Shown: positions 7,587 through 17,619 of the stretch, one piece after another
Numbering within the stretch: the first letter of the stretch is position 1
Layout of the letters: each line of letters opens with the position of its first letter
NCBI GenBank assembly: GCA_023459215.1
Contig: JAEWVF010000039.1
Coordinates: forward strand, 62,001 to 126,000
Reading direction: 5' to 3'
DNA: 64,000 bases
Source of the DNA: Chloroflexota bacterium
GTDB taxonomy: Bacteria > Chloroflexota > Anaerolineae > Anaerolineales > Villigracilaceae
The notes under the pieces: model-generated
The model's input: only the letters and a program-made list of their open reading frames with translations
Database searches by the model: none
What the model was told of the DNA's origin: nothing
Translations under genes and position numbers: made by a program

Positions 7587-8765
7587 ATGCAAAACATCAA
7601 ACCTATCCCCATTCTTGACTTAAAAGCCCAGTACGCGACCATTCGCGCTGATGTGGAAGCTGCAATCATGCGGGTGATGGACTCGCAGCATTTTATCCTC
7701 GGCCCGGAAGTGGAAGCCCTCGAAAAGGAAATCGCCGATTATTGCGGCTGCCAGTTTGGGATTGGCGTTTCCTCCGGCACTGACGCCCTGCTGGTCTCCC
7801 TGATGGCGATTGGCATCCAACCAGGGGACGAGGTCATCACCTCGCCGTATTCCTTTTTTGCCACCGCCGGGGCTATTGTCCGCCTGGGCGCGCGCCCGGT
7901 TTTTGTGGACATTGACCTGGATACCCTCAATATCAATGCCAGTTTGATCGAAGCCGCCATCACAGAGCGCACACGCGCCATTTTGCCCGTGCATTTGGCT
8001 GGGCAAATGGCCGATATGGACGCCATCATGGAGATTGCCAAAAGACACAATCGTTCGGCTGAGCGCTCACGACGAAGCCTCTATGTAATCGAAGATGCCT
8101 GCCAGGCTTTGGGCGCAGACTTCGGCGAACGCCGAGCCGGCTCTATCGGTCACCTGGGTTGTTTCTCTTTCTTCCCGTCCAAGAATTTGGGCGGGGCTGG
8201 CGACAGCGGCATGGTCACCGCCAACGATCCGGCCCTGGCCGATCGGGTTGCCCTGCTGCGCAATCATGGACACCGTCCGAAGTATTATAACCAGGCCATT
8301 GGCGGCAACTTCCGCATGGATGCCCTGCAGGCTGCCATCCTGCGCGCCAAATTGCCCCTTCTCGAAGCCTGGACCGCCGCCCGCCAGCGCAATGCTGCCC
8401 TGTATCGCCAGTTTTTCCTAGACGCCGGGTTGGCTAGCGAGACGCCCAACTTGAGCGAGCAAAAGCCAGTTGTCCTGCCCCATGAAACCGGCTGGGGACG
8501 CCATATCTATCACCTGTATCAGGTGCGCGTGCGGAATCGCGCCGGGCTGATGGCCCGCTTGAAAGCAAATCAAATCGGCAGTGAAATTTATTACCCCGTC
8601 CCGCTGCATTTGCAGGCCTGCTTCGAGGGCATGGGCTATGCCAAAGGCGACTGCCCGCAGGCCGAACGCGCCGCGGAAGAGACCCTGGCCCTTCCGATTT
8701 ACTCGGAACTGAGCGAATCGCAAATTTGCCGGGTTGTTGATGTGATTACCGGGTATTATTCATGA
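7587..8765 (+). CDS. wlbC: PLP-dependent 3-aminotransferase (WlbC/WbpE-like), DegT/DnrJ/EryC1/StrS family
   Basis: Transfers an amino group to the 3-keto sugar nucleotide produced by WlbA. The internal aldimine lysine is in FFPSKNLGGAGDSG, preceded by VIEDACQALGADF and SSGTDALLVSLMA, all standard for the family. 392 aa is slightly long; a basic insert (KRHNRSAERSRRSLYVIED) lies just before the PLP Asp. The last 4 bp overlap the wzt start as ATGA. With wlbA and wlbB it gives UDP-GlcNAc3NAcA; neither the UDP-GlcNAc 6-dehydrogenase (WbpA) nor a 2-epimerase (WbpI) was seen in the window. Confidence 0.9.
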   Translation: MQNIKPIPILDLKAQYATIRADVEAAIMRVMDSQHFILGPEVEALEKEIADYCGCQFGIGVSSGTDALLVSLMAIGIQPGDEVITSPYSFFATAGAIVRLGARPVFVDIDLDTLNINASLIEAAITERTRAILPVHLAGQMADMDAIMEIAKRHNRSAERSRRSLYVIEDACQALGADFGERRAGSIGHLGCFSFFPSKNLGGAGDSGMVTANDPALADRVALLRNHGHRPKYYNQAIGGNFRMDALQAAILRAKLPLLEAWTAARQRNAALYRQFFLDAGLASETPNLSEQKPVVLPHETGWGRHIYHLYQVRVRNRAGLMARLKANQIGSEIYYPVPLHLQACFEGMGYAKGDCPQAERAAEETLALPIYSELSESQICRVVDVITGYYS

Positions 8766-10078
8766 CCACTGTTATCTCCGTAGAGAATTTATCAAAAACC
8801 TACCGCCTGGGCCAAATCGGCACCGGTACCTTCACCCATGATTTGGCTGTATGGTGGGCCAAAATGCGCGGGCAGCCCAACCCTTTGCTCAAGATTGGCG
8901 AAGCCGACCACGGCAACCGCGATGGCGAAGAACTGTGGGCTTTGCGCGATGTTTCCTTCACTGTTCAGCAGGGTGAAGTACTGGGCATCATTGGCCGCAA
9001 CGGGGCTGGCAAGAGTACGCTGCTCAAAATCCTTTCGCGGGTGACGGCCCCTACCAGCGGCAAGATCAAGGTCAAGGGCCGCATTGCCAGCCTGCTCGAA
9101 GTGGGTACCGGTTTTCACCCCGAACTGACCGGGCGCGAGAATATCTACCTGAACGGCGCGATTTTGGGTATGACCCGTCAGGAAGTTGCCCGCAAATTTG
9201 ATGAGATTGTCGATTTTGCCGAAGTCGAAAAATTTATTGATACACCGGTCAAGCGCTATTCAAGCGGCATGTATGTGCGCCTGGCCTTTGCCGTGGCTGC
9301 CCACCTCGAGCCGGAGATTTTGGTAATTGACGAGGTATTGGCAGTAGGAGATGCGGTATTTCAAAAGAAGTGTTTGGGTAAGATGGGAGATGTCGCAAAA
9401 GCTGGCCGAACCGTTCTTTTTGTTAGTCACAATATGTTCGCAATAAAAAATTTGTGCGGGAATGGAATTTTAGTTCAGAACGGGAGAGTTAATCATATCG
9501 GCGAAATAAATGATGTTATACAAAGTTATAAGAATTCTTTTGGTAAAGTAACCCATTCAAGTGACGATATTTATCGTATAAATACTGAAGATTTTGATCA
9601 TTCTGGTTCAGGAGAAGCAAGGATTGTCTGGGCAGAAATTTTGAATTCACATAAAGTGGGGACTCTGAAAATTAATATGGATGAAGAGTTTCATATTTTA
9701 TTTGGAGTTTACAATCCGCATAATTTTACTTTAACCTATGCGGTGGAAATTCTAGATCAAAATGATTATCCGTTATTTCACATTTGGAACGGGTATGAAG
9801 AAATTGAAGAAATAGCAAATAACTCTTTGACTACCGATAAAATTATTTCAGTTACTATACCGGCTTTGCACTTATTTCCTGATCATTACTATATAAATCT
9901 ATGGATAGGGAATCACACGAATCGTGTCGATAAAATTGAAAAATGCATAGAATTCGAAATTACAAAAGATAATAAAATCAAACAAGATTTACTGACAACG
10001 CGTGGAAGGATTTATAAACGAGGAAAATGGAAAGTGATTGACAGTAAATTATCATTCCAAGGAGGCATAGATGAGTGA
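8762..10078 (+). CDS. wzt: ABC polysaccharide exporter ATPase with C-terminal substrate domain (Wzt-like)
   Basis: Cytoplasmic ATPase partner of Wzm. Residues 1 to about 240 form the nucleotide-binding domain: Walker A GRNGAGKSTLLK near residue 78, signature YSSGMYVRLAFAVA, Walker B EILVIDEVLAVGD, H-loop LFVSHN. Residues about 265-415 resemble a Wzt C-terminal beta-sandwich, which in O-antigen exporters recognises the non-reducing end of the glycan. Base composition changes inside this gene: GC-rich to about 9320 (through the Walker B region), then AT-rich to the end. The C-terminal domain therefore belongs to the variable island and the NBD to the conserved flank, a pattern expected if the locus recombines within the conserved ATPase core. 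Confidence 0.93.
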   Translation: MTTVISVENLSKTYRLGQIGTGTFTHDLAVWWAKMRGQPNPLLKIGEADHGNRDGEELWALRDVSFTVQQGEVLGIIGRNGAGKSTLLKILSRVTAPTSGKIKVKGRIASLLEVGTGFHPELTGRENIYLNGAILGMTRQEVARKFDEIVDFAEVEKFIDTPVKRYSSGMYVRLAFAVAAHLEPEILVIDEVLAVGDAVFQKKCLGKMGDVAKAGRTVLFVSHNMFAIKNLCGNGILVQNGRVNHIGEINDVIQSYKNSFGKVTHSSDDIYRINTEDFDHSGSGEARIVWAEILNSHKVGTLKINMDEEFHILFGVYNPHNFTLTYAVEILDQNDYPLFHIWNGYEEIEEIANNSLTTDKIISVTIPALHLFPDHYYINLWIGNHTNRVDKIEKCIEFEITKDNKIKQDLLTTRGRIYKRGKWKVIDSKLSFQGGIDE

Positions 10079-10865
10079 GAACCGATTAAAATTATGGAAA
10101 AATGGGAGAATTTATTATTATCGAGATCATGCAGATGCAAATTATTGGGATAATTATTGGGAAAAAATATTGACAAGAGAATATTACTTAAAATATGAAA
10201 AAGGCGAACTCGATGAGTATTCTGGATTATTTGAAAGATATTTAAAACAAAATGATTATATTCTTGAGGCGGGTTGTGGAACGGCTAGATATATTGTAGC
10301 TCTAAGGGCTAAAGGTTTTAAAAATGTAGAAGGGATAGATTGGGGGCAAAGAACAATTGAACTAATAAAGAAAATTTATCCTGATCTACCTGTAAAGGTT
10401 GGTGATGTTACCAAGGTTCAAGTTCCTGAAAATACTTATGATGGTTATATATCCTTGGGCGTTGTTGAACACCGTGAGGCAGGACCGGAGCCATTTCTCA
10501 GCGAAACTTATAGAATATTAAGGCCAGGTGGGTATGCTTATTTTTCAATTCCTTACGTCAATCCTTTAAGAAGTTTCAAAAGCCGATTAGGTTTTTATAA
10601 ACTTCCTAATGAAGCAAACATGAGCTTTTATCAGTTCGCTTATAGGAAATCCGAATTTAGCAAATATCTATGTGAATCTGGATTTGAAATTGTTGAAACT
10701 ATTGGGGTTGCAGGTTATTTTGGATTGAAAGAAGAACTACCCGGTTTTTTTAATGCACTCGATCATCTTCAAGGAGGTAGCAGAGTGAGAAAATATATTA
10801 AAAATGCAAAATGGGTAAATATATTTGGGCATATGATGTTATTTATATGCCGAAAACCCTTTTGA
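10071..10865 (+). CDS. Class I SAM-dependent methyltransferase
   Basis: 264 aa Rossmann-fold methyltransferase. SAM-binding motif I is EAGCGTARYIVAL (about residues 67-79), followed by the acidic end of strand 2 in VEGIDWG and a typical post-motif segment (RILRPGGYAYFSIPYVNPL). The gene overlaps the end of wzt by 8 bp, so it is co-translated with the export ATPase. In some ABC-dependent O-antigens the chain is capped by methylation that is read by the Wzt C-terminal domain; adjacency to wzt makes a capping role attractive, but this is inference. AT-rich like the rest of the island. Confidence 0.8.
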   Translation: MSENRLKLWKNGRIYYYRDHADANYWDNYWEKILTREYYLKYEKGELDEYSGLFERYLKQNDYILEAGCGTARYIVALRAKGFKNVEGIDWGQRTIELIKKIYPDLPVKVGDVTKVQVPENTYDGYISLGVVEHREAGPEPFLSETYRILRPGGYAYFSIPYVNPLRSFKSRLGFYKLPNEANMSFYQFAYRKSEFSKYLCESGFEIVETIGVAGYFGLKEELPGFFNALDHLQGGSRVRKYIKNAKWVNIFGHMMLFICRKPF

Positions 10866-10903
10866 CAAGTATGGCAAATTTTTTGTTCATGATGTAGATG
10901 TAA

Positions 10904-12133
10904 ATGAAACTATTAGTTATTACGGATTCTTACCCTCCTCACCATTCAGGTGGTTATGAGATTCGATGCAAAGATGTGCTAGATCATCTCATGCTTAGAA
11001 GCCATGATGTGGAAATTATAACAACGATGATAGTGGGAGGTCCGAAAAACGAATCAAAAGAGATTTTCAGACAATTCCACACAGTGGATGTTTCTACACC
11101 GCTCCTCCAACGAGTTTATTACGATTACAAAGATATAAAATTTTTACGCCAAAGGATTAATTCATTCCAACCAGATATTATATATTTGTGGCATGTTGTA
11201 AATTTCACACGAGCCATCTTTCCTTATTTATCTGATACCAATATCCCTATTGTCTATGACGAAGGTGGAAATGGATTGATTCTTGCATTTAAGAATCACG
11301 GCTTTTGGTACAGCATGATTGAAAGAAAGAGCAATTTCCCGATTAGAAATAAGATTAAGAAAATTCTAGCAATTGTTGTTAGTCGACTGAGTGGTAACTT
11401 GATAAAAATGAATTGGGTCTGGCCAGTGATTAATGCATATTTTAATAGTAATTCTGTTTTGGAAGATGCAAAAAAAAGCGGTGTCCCCCTGAATCTAATG
11501 AAAACCATTCACTCTGGAATTGATATTTCTCGGTTTCCGTTTCAATCGCGTGATGCTTGCCAAACTCCTGTCAGAATAATAGTACCTGGTCGGATTGAGC
11601 GATCAAAAGGGATGAGAGATGCTATTCTTTTAGTTCAGTCCTTGATCAGGAATAATATTCCTACAAAATGCACCATCGTTGGAAAGATCGGCTCAAAAAT
11701 TTATTATGATGAATTATGTAGGCTTGTTAGTGACTTTGGCTTAAACCATTCAATTGAATTTCTTCCTATGTTGGATCAAACCGCACTAGCCAAACTTTAT
11801 CAAAAATCTGACATTTGTTTTTTTCCAAGCTATCGAAAATATGGTTTGTCTCGTATCCCATTGGAAGCAATGTCAAGCGGGTGTTTGGTGCTGTCCTATG
11901 GAAATGAAGGTTCAAATGAAATAATTTTGTCTAATGAAACAGGTTTTATCATTCCAGATGAAAATATTGATTCTGTATTGAGCATCATAGATAACTTGAT
12001 TCGCGAACCAGATCAATTTAAGAGAATTATCGAATCCGCTCGATTGACCATTGAAAAAACATATTCGATGGAGAGATATATCGATTCTGTTGAGGACTTT
12101 TTGTTCGAAAGTGCGAATTGGAGAAAGTCATGA
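10904..12133 (+). CDS. Glycosyltransferase family 4 (GT-B)
   Basis: 409 aa. N-terminal DSYPPHHSGGYEIRCKDV resembles the acceptor-side start of GT4 enzymes, and the C-terminal half has VPGRIERSKGMRDAI and the donor-site block FFPSYRKYGLSRIPLEAMSSG. The first Glu of the usual E-x7-E motif is not obvious (KYGLSRIPLEAM keeps only the second), which is an oddity. No signal peptide or clear membrane anchor. Sugar and linkage cannot be told from sequence. Its stop overlaps the next start as ATGA. Confidence 0.85.
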   Translation: MKLLVITDSYPPHHSGGYEIRCKDVLDHLMLRSHDVEIITTMIVGGPKNESKEIFRQFHTVDVSTPLLQRVYYDYKDIKFLRQRINSFQPDIIYLWHVVNFTRAIFPYLSDTNIPIVYDEGGNGLILAFKNHGFWYSMIERKSNFPIRNKIKKILAIVVSRLSGNLIKMNWVWPVINAYFNSNSVLEDAKKSGVPLNLMKTIHSGIDISRFPFQSRDACQTPVRIIVPGRIERSKGMRDAILLVQSLIRNNIPTKCTIVGKIGSKIYYDELCRLVSDFGLNHSIEFLPMLDQTALAKLYQKSDICFFPSYRKYGLSRIPLEAMSSGCLVLSYGNEGSNEIILSNETGFIIPDENIDSVLSIIDNLIREPDQFKRIIESARLTIEKTYSMERYIDSVEDFLFESANWRKS

Positions 12134-12801
12134 ATCTTCGACGAGAGATTATACGTTTGTACTCAAAGTACGGACGCCAAATAATAATTAGGAAATATTT
12201 GGCTACTCATAAAATAAGAAAATTACAACTTGGTGCAGGTCCCACCATTCATGCCGGCTGGCTTAGAACAGATATTAAGCCCGCTAAAAACCGCATCTTT
12301 TTGGATGCAACGAAAAGATTCCCCCTAGAAAGTGATACATTCGATTATATTCATAGTGAGCACATGATTGAGCATATTTCTTGGCAAAAAGGCTTATTCA
12401 TGTTGAAGGAGTGCCATCGTGTATTAAAACAAAATGGGGTTGTTCGCGTTGCAACCCCTAATCTGGAGAGCATTATTGGTTTATACAATCAAAAGGATGA
12501 TCCGTTAGGAGCAAGATATATTCAATGGATTACTGATAGACATATTTCTGGTGTAGAAATCTATAAAGCGTCATTTGTTATCAATAATGCTTTTAGAAAC
12601 TATGGGCATCAATTCTTGTATGATGGCGATTTGCTTGAATTGGCCTTAAAAGAAAGCGGATTTATAAATGTGCATCGATGTGCTATGGGTGAATCAAAGG
12701 ATGATAATTTAATGGGAATTGAAGATCATGGAAAAAATACAGGAAATGAAGAACTGGTTGCATTTGAAACCATGGTGTATGAAGGAACTTGCCAAAAATA
12801 A
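12130..12801 (+). CDS. SAM-dependent methyltransferase (type 11-like)
   Basis: About 223 aa. KLQLGAGPTIHAGWLRTDIKP is motif I, FDYIHSEHMIEHISW and LKECHRVLKQNGVVRVATP are the type 11 follow-up motifs. Start chosen at ATG 12130, which overlaps the previous stop as ATGA and has GGAG at 12120-12123; TTG at 12118 is an alternative. The short N-terminus is basic and lacks a membrane segment. Likely a sugar O-methyltransferase or a modifier of a lipid-linked intermediate. About 250 bp of AT-rich sequence without a recognisable gene follows. Confidence 0.8.
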   Translation: MNLRREIIRLYSKYGRQIIIRKYLATHKIRKLQLGAGPTIHAGWLRTDIKPAKNRIFLDATKRFPLESDTFDYIHSEHMIEHISWQKGLFMLKECHRVLKQNGVVRVATPNLESIIGLYNQKDDPLGARYIQWITDRHISGVEIYKASFVINNAFRNYGHQFLYDGDLLELALKESGFINVHRCAMGESKDDNLMGIEDHGKNTGNEELVAFETMVYEGTCQK

Positions 12802-13052
12802 AGCAATGAGAACAATTTTTGTTTTTGCCGATTTAATTTCCGCAATTTTAACCCTTTTGATTAAGAGACAATAATTAACGAGAAGATTCTTGAAATTGTG
12901 TTCTTGTGCAGGTAAAAAAACTAGTTCAACACCTTTTGCCAATTTAAAATTGTGGCCGTACTTCTAGTAGATTGGCGTATATCTATAAGTTCTGGCATTG
13001 GCGCAGTGTGAGATAAAAATAATTGGTGGCGAACGGGCTTGGAAAGGCAATA

Positions 13053-14051
13053 ATGGAAGAGATAAAAATTAGTGTAATCATTCCTTTTTATAACGCGCGT
13101 GATTTTGTTACCCAAGCAGTTGAATCTGCACTTCAACAGCATCCGGTTGGCGAAGTGCTTTTAATCGAAGATGGATCTCCTGATGGCGGATTAGAAGTTT
13201 GTGAATTGCTTGCACAGCGATACCCTCAAATAAAGCTATTGCGTCATCCTAATGGGGAAAATCGAGGAGCTTCTGCCTCAAGAAACTTAGGAATTCAAAG
13301 AGCTTCATTTCCTTATGTGGCTTTCTTGGATGCTGATGATTTTTATCTGCCCAATCGCTTTACACGGACAATCGAAGTTATTACATCTGGGAGTGATGTT
13401 GACGGGGTTTACGAAGCCATTGGTGCTGTTTTTGATGATGATAGTTCAAGAGAACTTTTTCATACAGTAGGTTTGCGCGATATCACTACTGTCAAACGAG
13501 AAATACTGCCCGAAGATTTATTCGAGGCCTTTATGAAAGGTAAGGCTGGTGGGTATTACCATCTCAATGGATTTACAGCTCGAAAGGGAATATTTTCTGA
13601 AGTAACATATTTTGACGAAAGTTTGGAAATGTACGAAGATACAATGTTAATGTTCAAATTAAGCGCGAAATGCAGATTATTTCCAGGCAACATTGAGACT
13701 CCTGTTGCAATGAGGAGAGTACATAGCACAAATCGAATTACTTACCGTTTCGCCGACAAACAAAAAACTTATGAATCAGTATTGGAATTATGGGAATTGT
13801 TCTTGGAGTGGGCAAAATATAATTTGCCAAAAGAACAGGTGCGCTGGGTATATGAACGGGTTGTTGTTTATATTAGAAATGCAAGTTTTTTGAAGTATTC
13901 GCTCTTGGAAAATTTCATTTCTTCTAGAAAAAATATGTTCCGGTTTGCGATCAAAAATCCACGGGTATTACAGGAATTTTATTTTTGGAGATATTTAATT
14001 CCTCCGATAATGGGTAATCTTAAGAAGATTATGGAGTGGTTGCATGAATGA
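13053..14051 (+). CDS. Glycosyltransferase family 2 (GT-A)
   Basis: 332 aa from ATG 13053, which has GGAAAGG 5 bp upstream; the longer frame from 13023 lacks support. GT2 hallmarks: SVIIPFYNARDFVTQAVESAL, LLIEDGSPDGG and the metal-binding FLDADDFYLP. There is no transmembrane domain. The 3' end overlaps the next GT2 gene by 8 bp. Acts on the cytoplasmic face on a lipid-linked oligosaccharide; specificity unknown. Confidence 0.88.
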   Translation: MEEIKISVIIPFYNARDFVTQAVESALQQHPVGEVLLIEDGSPDGGLEVCELLAQRYPQIKLLRHPNGENRGASASRNLGIQRASFPYVAFLDADDFYLPNRFTRTIEVITSGSDVDGVYEAIGAVFDDDSSRELFHTVGLRDITTVKREILPEDLFEAFMKGKAGGYYHLNGFTARKGIFSEVTYFDESLEMYEDTMLMFKLSAKCRLFPGNIETPVAMRRVHSTNRITYRFADKQKTYESVLELWELFLEWAKYNLPKEQVRWVYERVVVYIRNASFLKYSLLENFISSRKNMFRFAIKNPRVLQEFYFWRYLIPPIMGNLKKIMEWLHE

Positions 14052-15228
14052 TGCCTTAGTCAGTGTCATTATCCCGACTTATAATCGGATCAACTATTTA
14101 CAAATCGCAATCGAGAGTGTTCTTGGGCAAATCTATAAAAATTATGAGTTGATTGTCATTGATGATGGTTCTACTGATAGCACCAGAGAAGTGATTCGAG
14201 AAAAATATGGGGATAAAGTTATTTATATTTGGCAAGAAAATCAGGGCGAATCATCAGCACGAAATCATGGGGTATCCATTGCAAAAGGGGAATATATTGC
14301 TTTTCTTGATTCTGATGATATTTGGCACCCGAATAAGCTATTAACTCAGGTAAGTGCTCTTAACAATTCAGACAATAGAGGCGCAGTTTTAGCATATTCG
14401 AGTGGTTGGGTAATCGATGAAAACGGATATAGTATACGCTCTGAGCCTGTAGGTGTAGAAAAATCAGGTCAGAAATTAGATATTGATGATTTACGAGTAG
14501 GGCCTAAAATATTTGGGCCTGCTAGCAATATGCTTATTAAAAGCAATTATATAAAGGAAATCGGCGGTTTTGACGCTACGATTAGATTTGGTGAAGATTG
14601 GGATTTGGTGATTCATCTGCGTTCGAAAGGCTATTTTGTTTATATAAATCAACCTTTATTTTATATTCGTATTCATGGTAATAGTCAACAGGGGATACCC
14701 CAAGCACAATTGTTATCTATATACTTACAAGATATGCTCACTATCGTTCAAAAAAATGCCCATTTGCTCTTTTTCGGTGATCCTGTTGGTCTAAATAAAA
14801 GGCAGGCCAAAATATATGAAAAAGTGGCAGCTTGGTCTTTCGTGAGAGAAAATTGGGATCAGGGGATGGAGTATTTACTTATATCCTCAAATTTATTTCA
14901 AGACAGAAGTTCAAAGTTCAATGTAGCCACTAGGATTGGTTATTGGGCAGCAGTTGTTTTATTAGAGAAGTTAAAATCTCCAAAAGCAGCTGAAGATTAT
15001 TTTCTAAAAAGTTTTCTTCCGAATCTTCTATACTATTGGCCATCTATGTTGGGTAGGTTTCCGAAAGGTGAAATAGTCGGTACTTTTTACCAAACGCTTG
15101 CATTCCGATTGGATAAAGGGGGGAAAATTATTTCACAACTTTGCCTAAAAGCAATTGTCAACAAGCCTCGTTTTCTGTTTAGCCCAAAAACAATAACCAC
15201 ATTATTCAAAAACTATGGAAAAATCTAA
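14044..15228 (+). CDS. Glycosyltransferase family 2 (GT-A)
   Basis: 394 aa. SVIIPTYNRINYLQIAIESVLGQ, VIDDGSTDSTREVI and FLDSDDIWHPNKL define the GT2 catalytic domain in residues 1-220. The C-terminal 150 residues are helical, contain many aromatic residues, and have no clear membrane segment. It overlaps both neighbours (8 bp with the preceding gene, 14 bp with the following one), so the GT genes form a tightly packed unit. Confidence 0.88.
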   Translation: MNDALVSVIIPTYNRINYLQIAIESVLGQIYKNYELIVIDDGSTDSTREVIREKYGDKVIYIWQENQGESSARNHGVSIAKGEYIAFLDSDDIWHPNKLLTQVSALNNSDNRGAVLAYSSGWVIDENGYSIRSEPVGVEKSGQKLDIDDLRVGPKIFGPASNMLIKSNYIKEIGGFDATIRFGEDWDLVIHLRSKGYFVYINQPLFYIRIHGNSQQGIPQAQLLSIYLQDMLTIVQKNAHLLFFGDPVGLNKRQAKIYEKVAAWSFVRENWDQGMEYLLISSNLFQDRSSKFNVATRIGYWAAVVLLEKLKSPKAAEDYFLKSFLPNLLYYWPSMLGRFPKGEIVGTFYQTLAFRLDKGGKIISQLCLKAIVNKPRFLFSPKTITTLFKNYGKI

Positions 15229-16384
15229 GATTCGTATCCTTTTTGTTTGTGATGGATACCCGCCTGAGAGGAAAGTAGGGGGTATTGAGTCCTTTACACA
15301 GACTTTAGCTTTGGGATTAGTAAAGCGCGGTCATTTTGCTTCTGTTATAGGTTATTCTGATGTGGTCAAGCGATTAACCATAGAAAATAATTCTGGGGTT
15401 CGTGTTATACGCATTCCTCGTCATTCAAGGGGCATCATTCCAAGAATGGTTACTGAACGATTACATCTGGAATTTGAGATTCGAAGAGAGATCAAATTTT
15501 CTCAAATAAATATTATTGAAACTCCCGATGTTCGTGGGGTATTATTATTTGGTTCGTTTGGAATACCCTTAATTGTCCGCATGCATGGAGCTAATTTTGT
15601 TCATTTTTCAAATTCTGGTAGGAGAGTTTCACGTATCTCTAGTTTTTTTGAAAAGCGGACCCTGAAACTGGCAGATGATCTCATTGCAGTCAGTAATTAC
15701 ATCCGCCAAGAGACGCTTTCAAAAGCATGTTTAAACGATAAACGATGTGAGCTTATCTATAATGGGGTTGATACAGATATTTTCAAATCTGATTTAACAG
15801 TTGAGCAGGAAGAAGGTAGTATTCTTTTTGTTGGCAGATTGAGCCAGACAAAGGGTGCTCCAAATTTATTTAAAGCTCTGCCAACCATATTTTCCGATTA
15901 CCCTTCTGCCCAGTTACAGTTTATTGGCAAAGACCCCATCGATAAATCGGGTGAGTTGGCGAGCACGGCTTTAATAAATGATCTACCGGAACAATATAAG
16001 TCGCGAGTAAAAGTCTTTGGAGAAATGCCTCGAGAAAATCTCCCAACCATGTATAGAAAGGCGAACGTTGTTGTTTTTCCATCTTTAGTAGAGGCGAATC
16101 CTATTGCAGTTTTAGAGGCGATGGCATGTGAATGTCCAGTAGTATTTATGAATTCAGGCCCCGGGCCCGAAATGATTGAACATGAAATAGAAGGATTATT
16201 GTGCGATACACGAAATCCTGATGAAATTTCCAAAGCCATACTTTGGATGTTACATAATCCAGAACGTGCACGAGAAATGGGTCGTGCAGCCCGGAAGCGT
16301 ATTCAAAGTCAATTTTCACTCATACAGTTTTTAGATGAAAATGAGATTTATTATCAGACTATCTTGGCGGAGCTTTCCAGTTAG
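15215..16384 (+). CDS. Glycosyltransferase family 4
   Basis: 389 aa GT-B enzyme. N-terminal FVCDGYPPERKVGGIESFTQ, central VDTDIFKSD, then FVGRLSQTKGAPNLFKAL and the complete E-x7-E motif in SLVEANPIAVLEAMACECPVV. Probably retaining, using a nucleotide-sugar donor. Start overlaps the previous gene by 14 bp. Substrate unknown. Confidence 0.9.
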   Translation: MEKSKIRILFVCDGYPPERKVGGIESFTQTLALGLVKRGHFASVIGYSDVVKRLTIENNSGVRVIRIPRHSRGIIPRMVTERLHLEFEIRREIKFSQINIIETPDVRGVLLFGSFGIPLIVRMHGANFVHFSNSGRRVSRISSFFEKRTLKLADDLIAVSNYIRQETLSKACLNDKRCELIYNGVDTDIFKSDLTVEQEEGSILFVGRLSQTKGAPNLFKALPTIFSDYPSAQLQFIGKDPIDKSGELASTALINDLPEQYKSRVKVFGEMPRENLPTMYRKANVVVFPSLVEANPIAVLEAMACECPVVFMNSGPGPEMIEHEIEGLLCDTRNPDEISKAILWMLHNPERAREMGRAARKRIQSQFSLIQFLDENEIYYQTILAELSS

Positions 16385-16428
16385 CATTACGATCAGTAAT
16401 ATTTATAAAAAATATTTGGGTATCTAAA

Positions 16429-17619
16429 ATGAAAATATTGCACATTTTTGCTCCTAATTATAAAGTGAGATTTGGTGGACAAGTGTTTTTATGGAAAAAG
16501 ATTTTTCCTGAATGGCGTGAAAACGATATCCAACACTATGTTTATGATTATGACAATAGGGATATGGTCGAAGCCAATCGTGCTTTCCAATTTACATATC
16601 CCAAAACTCAAAAAAAAATTGGCAGGATAAAAAGTGGTATAGCTTTTCTTTGGTTATTTAAATATTTATTGTTTAATGTCGATAAATTTGATATTTTGCA
16701 TGTTCATACCCTGAGGTGGGGGGGGCTGTTCTTAGGGCTTTGGACAAAAATTATCGGGCTATCTTCCATTTATGAAAGTGTTTTATTTGATTCTGATAAT
16801 CCGAGTTCTATCATGAAGCAAAGGTTCGGAAAATTGAAAGTTGGAATGTTGAAATGCTACAAATCAGTATTGGCAATTTCACAACCTTTAGCTCATGATT
16901 ATGGAATTCATGGTTTTACTGTATTTGAAATAATAAATCCAGTTGATAGTAATATTTTTCACCCACTAGTAGATCAGAAGAAGAAGATAATCTTGAGATT
17001 TCAATTAGGAGTACCTGAAACTGCATTTGTTTGGCTCAACGTAGGCAGTGTCAGATATAGAAAAGGGACTGATATCTTAGTTGAAGGTTTCATTGACTAT
17101 AGTAAGAAAAAAAATTCAAATGTTTATTTGGTTGTTATTGGTCCCCAAGAGAAGAGTGAAAATCCATCACTTGATGAAGAATTTGTTGGAAAATTAAAAA
17201 ATCTATTGTTAAGAGAAGGCTTGTTTGAAAAGGTAAAGTTTGTTGGTCTTATTGAAGACCCGTTTTTACTAGCAAAATATTATCAGTTATCTGATGTGTT
17301 TGTATTTCCCTCGCGACAAGAAGGGCTTGGGAATGTGGTTTTAGAATCTATGGCATCTGCCCTGCCAACAGTAGTATCAAATTTACCTGTTTTGGAAAAT
17401 GTTATTGAGAATGACAAGAGCGGAATGGTAGCCCATTTGGATACGGGATTTGATGTTTGTAATGCTGTTGCCCTTATTGAAGATGACAAGATTAAATCAC
17501 AAAAACTTGGAAAAGAAGCTCGTGATACTGTAATCAGAAATAATGATGTCGGTGCATGGCAAAAAAAACTTTGCGATATTTATAGGATGCAGAATCTTAG
17601 CGATAGAGGTGTTGTTTGA
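16429..17619 (+). CDS. Glycosyltransferase family 4
   Basis: 396 aa GT-B enzyme. The N-terminal half has a hydrophobic SGIAFLWLFKYLLF stretch that could be membrane-associated. The C-terminal half has NVGSVRYRKGTDILVEGF and the E-x7-E block SRQEGLGNVVLESMASALPTV. The ATG follows a 44-bp gap after the previous gene. Its stop overlaps the next TTG start (TTGA). Substrate unknown. Confidence 0.9.
   Translation: MKILHIFAPNYKVRFGGQVFLWKKIFPEWRENDIQHYVYDYDNRDMVEANRAFQFTYPKTQKKIGRIKSGIAFLWLFKYLLFNVDKFDILHVHTLRWGGLFLGLWTKIIGLSSIYESVLFDSDNPSSIMKQRFGKLKVGMLKCYKSVLAISQPLAHDYGIHGFTVFEIINPVDSNIFHPLVDQKKKIILRFQLGVPETAFVWLNVGSVRYRKGTDILVEGFIDYSKKKNSNVYLVVIGPQEKSENPSLDEEFVGKLKNLLLREGLFEKVKFVGLIEDPFLLAKYYQLSDVFVFPSRQEGLGNVVLESMASALPTVVSNLPVLENVIENDKSGMVAHLDTGFDVCNAVALIEDDKIKSQKLGKEARDTVIRNNDVGAWQKKLCDIYRMQNLSDRGVV

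Noticed and set aside
12802..13052. 250-bp AT-rich gap in the island
   Set aside because: No ORF with a ribosome site, no inverted repeat of note, no RNA motif; possibly the remnant of a lost gene but nothing can be shown.
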